The notes below the pieces were generated by a model. The model was not told the DNA's origin. It was given only the letters and a program-made list of their open reading frames with translations, and made no database searches. 64,000 nt of DNA from the NCBI GenBank assembly GCA_033085395.1, contig JANQBS010000025.1, positions 124,001 through 188,000 on the forward strand, given 5' to 3'. A program made the translations under genes and the position numbers. Position 1 is the first letter of the stretch; each line of letters opens with the position of its first letter. This document shows positions 31,962-43,388 of this stretch, piece after piece. The stretch comes from Xanthoparmelia taractica. Taxonomy: Eukaryota; Ascomycota; Lecanoromycetes; Lecanorales; Parmeliaceae.

Positions 31962-34400
31962 CTGTTTCAACTAATGCAACCTCCGCTTCGGCGACCTACT
32001 GCCAACAGTTCTCTAAATTATCGTTGGAGCTTCGACCAATTCAGGTAATTGCACTACATCGTGGCGTTTCCTCGAGACCCTAGGGGTTTTGTACTTGCTT
32101 ACGCGTAGGAGCCATTCCTCTCGGTCTGTTCTAGCCATTACGATTCTGCAGTTTTATGTAGGTCTTCAGGACGTCTAAAATCTCGCTTACCCTGATCGAG
32201 CCTGTCGTGATTGGATAGATTTATCGTCTCCCGGAAAATCTCGCATACGACCGCTGCCACCCTTCAGGGCCTGCAGCGCCTTTTGGGTAATGAAATCTCG
32301 AATAGGCGAAGACGTGAGCCGAACTTTGAGACTGGATCGAGCAGACAGATTATTCTTAGGAATCCCAATTCGAGTGGCACAGCTTGCAGGTGTGACACCT
32401 TTCGAAAGTCGCCTTGTCCAGCGGGTAGAATCGGGCGCATCTTTGCCGCAGAGGCTTCAGAAGCAGCCAGTCTTCAGCCTGATTAAAATTGATTGCATGA
32501 CACTCTTCAAAGTGGGTCGAAAGCCTGGAACGCCCTCAGGAAGCAGTGGGTTTAGTTCGGAAACATGAATGAAAGCGCCAATGCCTTTCAATAGCATCTG
32601 TCCAGTAGGCGCTCAACGTTAGAGATTATGTAAGACATTGAGGGTGTGAAAGCTTAGATTTAAAAAAATCAACGTAATCAATATGGGGCCTTTGAACATC
32701 TCAAGACGTGAAGCAGCCGTCTCTGACAGACGATGGAAATTGGACCCAACAAGGCCGAAAGGGGTGGCCTTCTCCAAGGTGGATCCTTCTCCTTGTCTCG
32801 AATGATCGCTTGGCTCGGAAGTTACTGTAAGAGATGTAGATCAATGGAGAGCATTGCGCTGTTTCTGTATGATCATCTCTTCAACAGACACGTGCAACAG
32901 GTGGCCGCATAATCAACTTGTGTAGCCAATCAGAATGGGGCATCTATATCCAAGTCTTGTTCATCGGTCGATTCATCAAGCCCAGGCATCAAGAAAAGCC
33001 TCGGCCTAGCTGCGAGACGGGAGGGGTCATTGCTTAAGTGTTTATCAAAGAATCTGAGGTTGGTAAGCAAGGCTGACTTCCTATTGAGCAATAAAGGCTA
33101 CCGTAGTTTTAGAAGGGTTCACTACCCGATCAAAGCCCCTCATCCGATCACCTAGCCCTAAATTGACCCTAGTTTGACCCAATCTGGATCAAATCGATGT
33201 ATGGAAGGTCTCAGTGTTTGCTGCGTCAGGCTTATATTACTCCCATTACCGCACCTCATGCTCCATTATGAGTCACAGTCACTACCAGCACAGAATTTCG
33301 GCCCTGCGTATTGCCTCCTTCTACGGGCAGCATTGCATCACGGTACTGGAAGAGGGGGAGGATGATATTTTGTGAGAGCGTCAGATTTTTAGGAGATGCA
33401 AAGGGCGGTTGAAGGCAGGACACATTTCACGCTCAACCGGATCTACAGCTGTAGCTGGGAAGTGGGGGAGGAGGAGACGCGAGACGGGGGTGAGTTGATG
33501 TATTGAGCTTCACACAACAACTTGCAAAGCACTTTGATAAGGGTCTGCTTGTTATACATTCCTTGAATAGGTATAGCTATAGGTATCTTTCTATCTATAG
33601 GAATCTCTCCCCCAGATCCATCTCCCGAAAACTTGTGAGATTGGCGATGATCAGGACACAATAAGGTCCATCATCTCCTTGGACCAAGACGGGCGATTTG
33701 AATTGCGGCAGCAACTCCACACCCCATCACAAGTCAGAAAACACCAACACAATAGCCCACCAATAAATAACAAAGCGAGGGTAGGAACCCCCACAAAGTC
33801 CACCACCACCACCAATTTTGCTTTCTCAATCTCCGCGAGCCCTGGAAAGATATTACAAGCTCCATTGGCTTGAGCGTCTATATATGTATTCCTTCGATTG
33901 AAGGCGGGAGCAGGTATGCCAACCTGTGAAACCCAACATAATGGCTGAGAAGGCGGACGTTCTTTTCCAGCTCCTCCATGGCTGTGGATTCGTATAAGGT
34001 TCCTGGGAGCTCGTGTCCTTGGTCCAGTTGACGTGGAAAAGCCGTTCTCGAACATGTACAAGGAATTTCAGAGACAGTTTCGGATGTAAGTCACTATGCC
34101 TACTGACATGTTATAAGCGGTCTCAAAAGCCGACATGATCTGAGGATGTTGGTGTGTCAAGTAGGAGGACTGATAAGGTTGGACTGTTGGAGGGCGTTAA
34201 GATGTGCAAAGAACCGAGAAGCACTGAGAATTTTATTCGAATTTTTCTCTTTCGGATATGTGTAGATGATTTTGCAGAATGTCTCGGCCAAAGTGCAGTG
34301 CCTGGTGGAGCTGATCGTCATTCCCTTTCTATGGCACTGTTTATAGCATCAATAGATCGTATCCTTACCAGCAATGATGTATGGACATTCGGATTGATCC

Positions 34401-35694
34401 TTAGCCGCTGCGAGTCCCGGATACGTGATCAGAATCCTTACCGGGTACTGAATTTGGAGCTCTTGCAGTTGGGGCGGCAGGACGGAAGCAACCAATCTCC
34501 TGAAGCTTGAATCCCCTCACATCGAGTTGTTGGTTTCCCTTGCGAAAAGCCAGTCGTATCGAAGACTCTTGGACTGACCGTGAGTAAGAGCAGACCTGCC
34601 GCAGCGAAATCTCTGAAAGCAGCTGTTCTGAACGCTGCCATGGATGGGCCAGCTTATCCTGAGCCCTCAGCATCGCTTCCAGTCGTCGCGGCTGCCGTCT
34701 GTGCGTCCACCGTGGTGTCTGTGACCGTTGTCCAGCTTTCGCGTTCGATGATGCGAAATCTGCTCTGGACAAAATCACGATCATCGCGGCAACCAGTGCC
34801 CACTTTATCAACTTTGGGTAACCCACGGTTAGATGCCCGTTCCACTGCCTAAGCGTTTCCACGGCCATCTTCTCGCGATCGAACCCTATCGTGGCTAAGG
34901 AAGTTCTTTGCTGTAGCTGATATAAATTAGCACCGCTGGTCAAGTTTAAAAGGCAATTATAATACTTACCGCGAGAAGAGACTACGCTCGCTTGCGTATG
35001 CGGTTTCTGTGACCACCCTAACCCATCTTGAAGACCAGTACCAACCGTATCTACTTCGGACAACCCACAGTTGTTTAGAAACTGGTTCCACTTTCTAAGT
35101 GTCTCCACGGCCGTCCTCTCGCGGTTGAATCCTTTAGTGGCCAAGTGCAGATTCTCCTCTGCACGGAGGTCCTTGCTATAGCTAATATCACTTAGCACAT
35201 TCAGTTTGAAGAGTAATTGAACGACTTACCGGGAGAAGAGACTACGCTCGCTTGCGTAAGCCGTTTCTGTGAACCCATTAAAGGGTCTTCCCGCGATTTT
35301 TTCGTTGAAATACAACCACGCAAGCAGTGGTTAGTGTGCATGCCTGGTGGTTGTAAATGGTCCCTAACGGAGTCTACCGTGTTGCGGACTAAAAGAGAGT
35401 AGTCGCGTTAGCCGTTGACATCACCTGCGTGGGATGCACAATAAGATGGTCTATCCTGTTGAGAGGGAAGTAAATGTAGCTGATGACCTACAGTGATATA
35501 GTCTCCGCCAACTCGACGTTTTCTTCCGGGGTCAACCCTGGTGCAGCCTGTGGCACCGGGGCAACAACAAGGGTCACTTGTTGAGGTGCTGTGGTTGGAG
35601 AGAGAGAGAGTCTTTGCTTTGTCTTTTGTCGTCGCCTACTTGGGATCCACGACAGAAAATCTCTCTGTGATCCCGCCAAAGTCGGCAGCGGCAC
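34401..35694 (-). pseudogene. Decayed gene with tandemly duplicated exon, unidentified
   Basis: A minus-strand frame beginning at 35694 (MPLPTLAGSQRDFLSWIPSR) is followed by two copies of an approximately 250-bp block, about 35274-35035 and 35012-34780. Each block contains the sequence for an xATxGF(N/D)REx(T/M)AVETLR(K/Q)WN segment, a GL-(S/P)-(E/K)-VD-x-VGTG segment, and ends of the type ASVVSSR followed by a GTAAGT donor (plus-strand ACTTACC at 34965 and 35225). GAGAAGAGACTACGCTCGCT is identical in both copies. A third, worn partial copy lies near 35395-35420. The copies need a frameshift to read through, and the joined 265-codon open frame passes through intron-like sequence, so I regard it as a broken gene. 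I do not recognise the module. Confidence 0.45.
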
Positions 35695-37377
35695 TAGCTC
35701 TTCAATGTATTTTTATATAGTCTGCTGTGATTTCGGCGAATCTGTAGGGAGAGCCGATATAGGAGATTTAGTGAAGAGCAGGTGAGACGTAATATTGGAA
35801 GTCTGAAGGCATGACGATGGTTGGGGTTGATGGATTGACTTTTGGGTGATATGACAATTGTGCTGAGTGATGAAGCTAGTCGGGCTCAGACATAGATCCA
35901 ACTAAGCTTGAGGTATAGTGTTGTAGAACTCCCTGAGCACCACTCGGCTCTGCACACACCTACACCACATCTTAGTCTCCCTGTATGATGATCGCCAATA
36001 ATGTTGGAAAATCGGAAGGAACCAGTATGTATATACGGGAGGATAAGACGATTTGATGTCCTCAGTGCTGGACACCATCGACAAATATCGTGAAATTGCC
36101 GGCCAGCGATGTAACTTGAGGATAAGGAAAAAAGGGTATGGCGTCTCTTCTCAGTTCAACTAGAAAGGAGCAAATTCAAAGAAGAAGACTCATGATGTGT
36201 ATATAAGTAGACTGATGTGACCAGCAGTCCAGAAGTTGCTCTGCAGAAAGCCTTATATGCGAGGCGTGGTAATGCTAAGGAAGGTTGTATGTCGAACAGA
36301 GGATTCTCTTGGGGATTAAATACCCACAGAAGCCCTTCATCTTTCGGAAATGCTTTGTCACTTGTAGCGTTTGGCAATTCATGCACTCAGGGAAGTCTTT
36401 GTGTTAACGTATTAGGCGTGATTGCCGTAGTGGCATGTGAATCTGCGGTGTTTATGTGTATGTATCTTTACTCCGAGCGGTTATTCTTTACTAAGCTTGA
36501 TATTCCTTGCTAAAAGGGCTATGGTGTTCACTGTATGGTGAATTTCGGTTAGCAAAATTATGGCGTATATAGTCAGATGACCCGTCCACTTCACACAGAT
36601 GTGAAGTATCTCAAGCATCACTTTCTATGTTCGCTGTAAAATTATTTCACTACATTGTACTGAGTTCGCCACTCCGATAGTAGATTTTGATGAATTCCGA
36701 CTATAGTTGACACTCGTATCTTAAATTCTTCCCACCTCATCACTCAAAGCTATTCGATCTTGAATTTGCCACTGCCGGATACTGGAGAGTCTTATCTCCC
36801 TTCGTCTTAAGGTTTTATCATTCAAAGCCATTAGTCCTCCTCTGGCATTTTACAGATGCTGTAGATCAAGTCTAATGGTGCAGACTCAAGAAAACGGTTA
36901 TAAGACCGCTGGCGAAGAAAATATTATCTCCCGCAGCGATCGCGGATTCGATGAGCAGGGAGTCACTGTGATATCTAAGTGTTGGAAGTGATTGCCATAT
37001 ATGGCTTCTAAGGAGCATACGGTTACTGTAGCGAGTTTGAATGAAAGGGCAGTTGGTGAGGGAATAGGTGCATTCCTTTCTGGCCTTCAATGGGATAGTC
37101 TGATTGTACTTTCAAGAAAAGCTTATGTATTCAGTCGTACTTTCCAGCCACTCATGCCCGCATATAAAATTCTTCTTGGACTGTCGATGTTGCCCACTAC
37201 TTAAGCACTCAGTCACCCACCCCAGAACCCATCAATCTTCAAACGGACCGGTAGTGACGGAGACTGCTCATAGCTTGTATATTACGTGATGATGCCAAAG
37301 CCCCTCACTCTCCGTACGAAAGCTCTGAACACATCAACATTAATTTCAATTGCCCCTACACCCGTACAGTAACTCGC
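35695..37377. other. Intergenic, AT-richer, no gene supported
   Basis: Only short frames. A small inverted repeat (ACTTCACA, 4-nt loop, TGTGAAGT) occurs at 36588-36607. Confidence 0.55.
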
Positions 37378-38490
37378 TCAATCATCGAGTGGTCTAGGTC
37401 CCTTTTCTATAGATTTCCAGCGACCACCGACTGAATCAGAGATCCAATACACCAAATTTTGACCCACAACGCGATCGAGTAGCTCGTGAAGACTCGGGTT
37501 GTGGTAGTCCAGACTGACGAATTCCGCGAGCGACGTCTCACCAGTAAGCCAATTGCTCGAAATGTGTTGTGTCAAAGTGTTGTAGCAGGCCTCAAGTTCC
37601 TGCCAGAGGTCGCCAGGCTGACATTTCCCCACAGCATCCGGGTTATCCAGTACATTATTGCTAGGTGTGGGAGCAAATTGGACACGCAGGCATTTGAGCT
37701 TCCCCATAGACTCCATACTTAGGCAGAACAGCCGCATGTGATCGATTGGAAATATAGCAATATAGTCGAGACAAGTCAGATTCTCAAACGAACCCTCCAT
37801 CATTTTGTGTCCGAATTCATGGCGGTTTTGTGGATTGAAGATACATGGAGTCTGTTTGAGGAAGTATTCGTAGCTGCTGTAGCCGCTGATAGAAGAACCC
37901 TGATTGAAGGTACAATGAGACCATTTACGTATTTGGAACACATTTTGCGATTCCCAGGTTTCTTGTGACATCTGGGAAGATTGAGCCAAGCCCTTAGGCA
38001 TTCGAAGCTGAAGCGCTTGATAACGAATGCGAAATGCCCACTGATCGGTGAGATCGAGTTTATAAGGGAGAATTTCTTCAAAGAGCGAAGCAGTCAACAG
38101 CACCGTCACCACAGAAGGCTTGGCTATATCTAATATCTGGACCACTGAGGGCCATATGCTGGAGTTATTGGAGTTCTCGGCGTGAGAACCGGGGTCGAGG
38201 TAGAGCACAAGGCTATCAGCTTGACTGCATAAGTTGTGGCTTTTAGAAAGACTTAAGAAGGCGCCGACCCTGTTGAGATCTACCCTCACAGCGGAGAACA
38301 AGCTGGGAAAGCATAATTCGCGCGTTGTGCGGCAAGCCCGGGAGAGGTCTTTGAGTGGATGGTAGCCGGATTGCAAAAGAGCATCTGAAGGCTCTTCGTG
38401 GAGGAATTTCTCTGAAGGTGGCTTACCCTCGCTCAGGACTGAGATGATCTGATCTAGAAGCTCCGGAGGGAGGCCTATGAGCGAAGCCAT
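37378..38490 (-). CDS. F-box domain protein
   Basis: An intact single-exon gene of 370 residues. The N-terminus (about 4-75) is an F-box: LIGLPPELLDQIISVLSEGK, then a loop insertion and HPLKDLSRACRTTRELCFPS with the usual L-x-x-LP-E-LL start and hydrophobic helix 3. F-box proteins recruit substrates to SCF ubiquitin ligases through Skp1. The remaining 290 residues have irregular leucine-rich text without clear repeats; this part would bind the target, which is unknown. The ATG at 38490 is the first of the frame and lies four residues before the F-box. It is divergent from the betaine-lipid synthase gene, whose start lies 1.0 kb away on the other strand, so the two could share an upstream region. 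A decayed F-box gene of a different subtype lies 10 kb to the left. Confidence 0.75.
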   Translation of the reverse strand: MASLIGLPPELLDQIISVLSEGKPPSEKFLHEEPSDALLQSGYHPLKDLSRACRTTRELCFPSLFSAVRVDLNRVGAFLSLSKSHNLCSQADSLVLYLDPGSHAENSNNSSIWPSVVQILDIAKPSVVTVLLTASLFEEILPYKLDLTDQWAFRIRYQALQLRMPKGLAQSSQMSQETWESQNVFQIRKWSHCTFNQGSSISGYSSYEYFLKQTPCIFNPQNRHEFGHKMMEGSFENLTCLDYIAIFPIDHMRLFCLSMESMGKLKCLRVQFAPTPSNNVLDNPDAVGKCQPGDLWQELEACYNTLTQHISSNWLTGETSLAEFVSLDYHNPSLHELLDRVVGQNLVYWISDSVGGRWKSIEKGPRPLDD

Positions 38491-39517
38491 TATTCTATTT
38501 CCGAAGGTTAGAGGAGAGCAGCAAGGGTGGTGAGTACCGGCTCATACCAAAGTGACAATCAATCATGGCTGAGCCTGGGAAGTCTACACTGATGTGCTTG
38601 TGGCGTGAAGACGGTAATTCTGCTGAGGGTAAAGGTCCTTGTGACATGGGCAGTCAGAATTGGTGGCGATTGTGAGGGGTGAGGGGTGAGGGGTGAGGGG
38701 TGAGGCTCTTTGGGCGCCTAGGTCTGTAGCTGGCAGAGGATTTTGGACAAATGGCAGAGGTGAGATAGCTTAGTCTCTAGAATCAGCTTCTACTCGTATG
38801 AATAATTGATGCAAATGGTGCAAAGGTGGAATAGCTAAGGTCATTCATTACTTTAGGTACCTTGATTGGACGCGTGGGTGTATGTTGTAGTTCTACTGAG
38901 TGAGGGGTCCGTCCTATGCGAATTTCAATGTCCTATATGAACGATACCCGTGCCGCGACGATTGGCCACAACACCACCTATATCAATGTCCGCTTTTAGC
39001 ACTCAACATAATCAGACGTCTCGCTGCCACCACATGCTCTCAGAGCCTAAGGTAACAGGAAAACCCCAAGCATTGACTTGAATATCTCATAAGCTTCGCA
39101 TCAAACATCCAACATTAACAGGGGTCATAGTTGCTGGACTGCTGCTCAAAAGCTCCAAAGCACCGCCATTCTCTTGTCGCTATGTGCTTGTTGGGACAAG
39201 CATCAAGACGTCTCAAAAGTCAATTGAAACCCTGCGGCCCCTAGGTATATGCTTAAAAGCTGTCCTGCAGGTCATCTGTCGCTTGAGCCGGCCCATGTGG
39301 GTTCACGATAGGTTCACCCTTCCCAGACCTTAACCTGAGCGATATCGGCAGCTCAATCCTCTACATGCCTAGCAAATCTCAAACATAGCGGGCAGTGGGG
39401 GGAGTATTCACAAATGGCTTCTTAAGTATACGTTGGCACTCTCTTTACTTTTGCCATGCTTCCCCCTCACCTTTCCTACACAGTCAAGACTTCTTTCTGC
39501 AAGCTTTCTCCACCACC
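38491..39517. promoter_or_regulatory. Shared upstream region of F-box and betaine-lipid synthase genes
   Basis: The space between two divergent genes. It includes a tandem GAGGGGT repeat at 38674-38705 (4.6 copies). The last 100 bases before 39518 are pyrimidine-rich. I looked for a CACGTG phosphate-response box upstream of the lipid gene and did not see one. Confidence 0.4.
38674..38705. repeat. GAGGGGT microsatellite
   Basis: The 7-bp unit GAGGGGT is repeated 4.6 times without interruption between the divergent F-box and lipid synthase genes. Confidence 0.9.
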
Positions 39518-42515
39518 ATGGCATTTCTCTCCTTTTTCCCTGCAACTATACTAGATGGCCTAGCACCCACCTTTCCGCAATCTCCCGTACTTCTTGCACT
39601 CTTTGCCGTCATTGTGCTTGCTGCCGCATTTTCGTTTATCACAATTGCTAGGCCCGAGCACTTGAAAGTCCCCCGCAGCTTAACAACATTCGCTAGATTC
39701 TTCTACGCTAGCTTCCTTAAACCGCATAGTGGAGACGGCGCAGTCACGGGCCAGCAGGCAGCCTTGGAGAGCTTCTACAAAGCTCAGGTAGTCTCCCCTC
39801 TCGCCAATTCTAGTCACACTTGAACCCAATTGGGGGCAGAACTTTTAGACGATCACGATATCCTGTCTCGTTTGTCAGTACGATAGGGCTGAGATCAGTT
39901 CAGCAAGCTAAAAAGAAATGTTGTAGGCCGATGTCTACGATGCAACACGAAAGAGGCTTCTCCGAGGTCGAGAGGACATGCTGGGGCTGGTCGCCGCGCA
40001 ATTAAAATACAAAGAAAAGAAAGGTAAATGGACGACCAAAAAACCTGTCTGGGTCGACATTGGAGGCGGTACGGGCTACAACATAGAGGCAATGCAGGCG
40101 TACCTCGATGTACCAACATTTTTTGCCAAGGTGTATCTTGTTGATCTCTCGCCGTCTCTTCTCCAAGTGGCCAGGAAACGATTTGACCGCTTGGGATGGG
40201 ATGTCGAGATCGTGTGCCAGGATGCTCGTGCATTTCGATTGGAGAGTTATGAGACGGCCAAGTCGACGAACGCGTCAGTCAGCTCCTTGGGATCCTCCTG
40301 GTCTGACCACAACACCATCAACAGTGGAGCAGATCTCGTAACAATGTCATACAGTCTGAGCATGATACCTGATTATTATAGTCTCGTTGACTCGATTCCA
40401 TCTTTATTATCATCTGATGGAATCGTAGGTGTAGTGGATTTCTATGTCCAAAGTATAGTTGAGATCAGTGGCCGCACTTATACTGGTGGTTCGTTCAACA
40501 GACATGTGACCTGGATAAGTCGAGTCTTTTGGAGGGCGTGGTTCGACGTAGATCGAGTTGGTCTGGAAGGAGCCCGGAGAGACTACCTCGAGTACCGGTT
40601 TGGTACCCTCAAAACGGTTGATGAGAGGAACTACCTTCTTGGTGGAATACCCTACTACAGTGGGCCAATTTCCATCTGCAACTGAGATGGGTGATAGGAA
40701 TACTGACACCTCGCAAAGTATTCCTAGCCACACAACGTGGACTTGCATCCTCAATGGGCACGAGCCCAGGGCATGCGCACGATTTTATCGAGAGCCTCGA
40801 TGCTTCGTGCACAGAATCGCCCTACCTCTCTCCACAGAACCATAGAGCCGACATGTTTCAAGCGGTCGAAGATTCGATACCGGCAGAATTAAGGTCCAAG
40901 GCCTACCAGTGCGCTGTCATTAATTTGAGCTCAGATCTCCCCTTGCCGTCAATGTTCTACCAAAATAACCAACGGCGCATCTATTACGATGACACCCTCA
41001 AGAAGCACACCCAATTCAACAACGAGTACATTTACGCGTTCACCTGGGAAGATCCCCGCGTCGATCACCGCCTCCTCAACATCTGCAGTGATGATGTCGT
41101 TGTTTGCGTAACCTCTGCCGGTGATAATGTATTAGACTATCTTTACCAAGCAGGCCCGAGACGCATACATGCAGTTGACCTCAACCCTAATCAGAATCAT
41201 CTTCTTGAGCTAAAGATCGCTGCATTCCAAAGCCTTCCATATGCCCAAGTATGGAAGATGTTCGGCGAGGGCAGATTCCCTGCATTTCGCGAAGTGTTGA
41301 TCACCAAGCTCAGCCCTCATATGAGTTCACAAGCGTGTCAGTACTGGCTCAAACACGCCAGCACATTCAGCTCTACCCGCGGACTTTACGAGACAGGCGG
41401 CTCTAGGTTCGTATTTGAGCCCATAGCAATCATTAGGGTCTCCGCTTAGTGATGATTTAGACATGCAATTAAGCTTATCCGCTCTCTTTTTTGGCTTCTT
41501 GGACTGAGTAACGATGTCAAGAATCTGTGCAACGCAAAAACTCTGATCGAACAGCAAGAAGTCTGGCCGCGAATCCGAAGGATCCTCCTGAGTAGAGCTC
41601 TACACTGGACAGTCGTCAGCACAGAATGGTTTGCCTGGAAAGCGGCAGGCGTGCCTCCTGCGCAATGCCGGATGATCGTCGAGGACCACCGAGACCAAGT
41701 CGACAGTAACCTGCGAGGTGAGGCGGTCTGGGAGTACATTGTCAACACGCTGGACCCCGTCGTCAAGAACACGCTCGTTGGCAACGACAATTACTTTTAT
41801 CTTCTGTGCTTGCAGGGAAGATATTCGCAAAGGCAAGTCCACAACTACAAGTAGGAAGCTTCTGAACTTTGCTTACGACCTTCGAGATGCCACCCACAGT
41901 ACCTCTCAAACAGAGCACATCGCAAATTCTCGCAGCCGGGCGCATTCGACGGACTCCGTATTCATACCGACGAGCTCCAGGAAGTGATCTGTCGAATTGC
42001 ACCAGGCACCCTTAGCCACGCCATAGTAAGACCAAAAGAGCCCCCCCAAAACAGCTGACTCCATCCACAAAGGCTGACACGACCAATAATAGGTCATGGA
42101 CAGCATGGACTGGTTCTGTCCCCAAGACTCGCAAGCCTTCACCCAAGTACAAGCATTGCACCGCGCCTTGAAGACCGGCGGTAAAGTCCTCCTGCGCTCC
42201 GCAGGTCTCAAACCTTGGTACACCAACGTGTTTGAAAAGAGTGGTTTCGAAACCCGAAGGGTTGGAGCCAGGATGCCCGGGACTTGCATTGACCGGTAAG
42301 CGCTCCAGCCCCACGGAACCGTGTTCCTACTAGTTTCAGCCGGTGGGGTCATCGGCTAATGCATGACGGGTTGTAGAGTCAATATGTACGCCTCAGCCTG
42401 GATATGCATCAAGCTGCCCGATCTGACCCCAGCGAGTTACGATAACATGATGCTGCCAAGTCCGACATTATCTTTGCATTCGAGGACGCATTCGCTCGAG
42501 AAGATCGAAGAGTGA
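39518..42515 (+). CDS. BTA1: Betaine-lipid (DGTS) synthase, fused BtaB-BtaA type
   Basis: Seven exons: 39518-39787, 39927-40659, 40719-41406, 41461-41832, 41887-42025, 42093-42295 and 42377-42515, giving 847 residues. It makes diacylglyceryl trimethylhomoserine, a phosphorus-free membrane lipid, from diacylglycerol and S-adenosylmethionine. Residues about 20-45 are a membrane anchor. The N-terminal methyltransferase half carries the SAM motif DIGGGTG at 134-140 and LVDLSPSLL, and continues to about residue 330. The C-terminal half is the 3-amino-3-carboxypropyl transferase: FTWEDPRVDHRLLNI, VVVCVTSAGDNVLDYL, HAVDLNPNQNHLLELK, LVGNDNYFYLLCLQGRYS and VMDSMDWFCP are all characteristic. Methyltransferase-first order is opposite to the algal fusion, as I recall for other fungi. 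Introns are 139, 59, 54, 54, 67 and 81 nt; the fourth uses a GC donor. In other fungi the gene is induced by phosphate starvation; no such site is seen here. Confidence 0.92.
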
Positions 42516-43388
42516 GCCTGTGGGAGCAGAGCAGGATAGGGGTTGGGTTGGTGTAATTGGGAAGTAGTGATGGGCTGAAATGTGACGTATATAGAAGCCA
42601 AACTTATGACCAACGAATTGATAACTCATCTTTTCACCTGTTTTACAACGACCCAATGCCCTTAAAGTACTGCACATGCAACCCTCCCCAGGGTGCAGTG
42701 ATGCATCATATACCATCCTCCTCCTCCGCCTCCTCCTCGTGCAAAAGAACCTACTCTACTGACCTGTTATAAATATACCGTACTATGGTATGAGAAGAAT
42801 GGCAGGCGAAGAGTACAATGGACATGTACACATAGGTACGGATAGATAGGCGAAGCATTGAGATATGTTGATAGTGGTTTTATCCAACAACGTGGGAGCT
42901 ACCAGCCAAGCTGGCCGGACACGCCTCTCTGGCTAAACCGAGATTGCAACTGACAGGCTGAGCAAAAAAATCATATCTCAAATACTGCCACTTCGAGTGA
43001 AGTCAGCTTTCGATTGACCCGACGCTCTCGCTTCAGTGGTGTTGTTGGGGGGGGGGGGGGGGATATATCGTAAAGAAGTCCTCAAAGCAAACCAAATCAT
43101 TTCTTCGTTTGAATGAGGAGCCATGATGAATGGCGAGGCCAAAATGCAAGCGGTGTAGGAGAGGGTAGTGTTTGAGCGGGGAAGTGGGATATGGGAAATG
43201 GGCAAGAACGCGATATTGCCTGTCCTCATTGTTGCTGATATCGTCAATGGTGTAGAAGATGCGTCGTTACATTTGACGGCGGCTCAGGCGCCTATTGATT
43301 GAAGTTTGGCTAATATTCAGCACATGGAAACACCACCGACTACATAAAACGATGACTAGAGTACTGAACGCTCCTTGTCATGCTGGGA
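42516..43388. other. Intergenic between convergent genes, with G16 run
   Basis: The 3' flanks of the lipid synthase (+) and the four-module gene (-). A run of 16 Gs occurs at 43047-43062; its exact length may be unreliable in sequencing. No gene is supported. Confidence 0.6.

Larger units (their letters stand above)
29926..34400. other. Long gene-free stretch rich in small repeats
   Basis: No intact gene is supported. A three-copy degenerate repeat lies at 30716-31262 and a 12-bp periodic repeat at 31875-31961. Short frames on both strands at 30150-30560 look coding-like but cannot be joined. A minus-strand frame at 34061-33651 has a hydrophobic stretch (LVVVVDFVGVPTLALLFIGG), but no start context or homology that I recognise. 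Confidence 0.5.

Noticed and set aside
33651..34061. 136-codon minus-strand frame with one hydrophobic segment
   Set aside because: A single membrane-like stretch in otherwise random text; no homology recognised.
34401..35198. 265-codon minus-strand frame as one intact gene
   Set aside because: It reads through intron-like sequence with GTAAGT donors and out-of-frame duplicated exon parts; better explained as a decayed gene.
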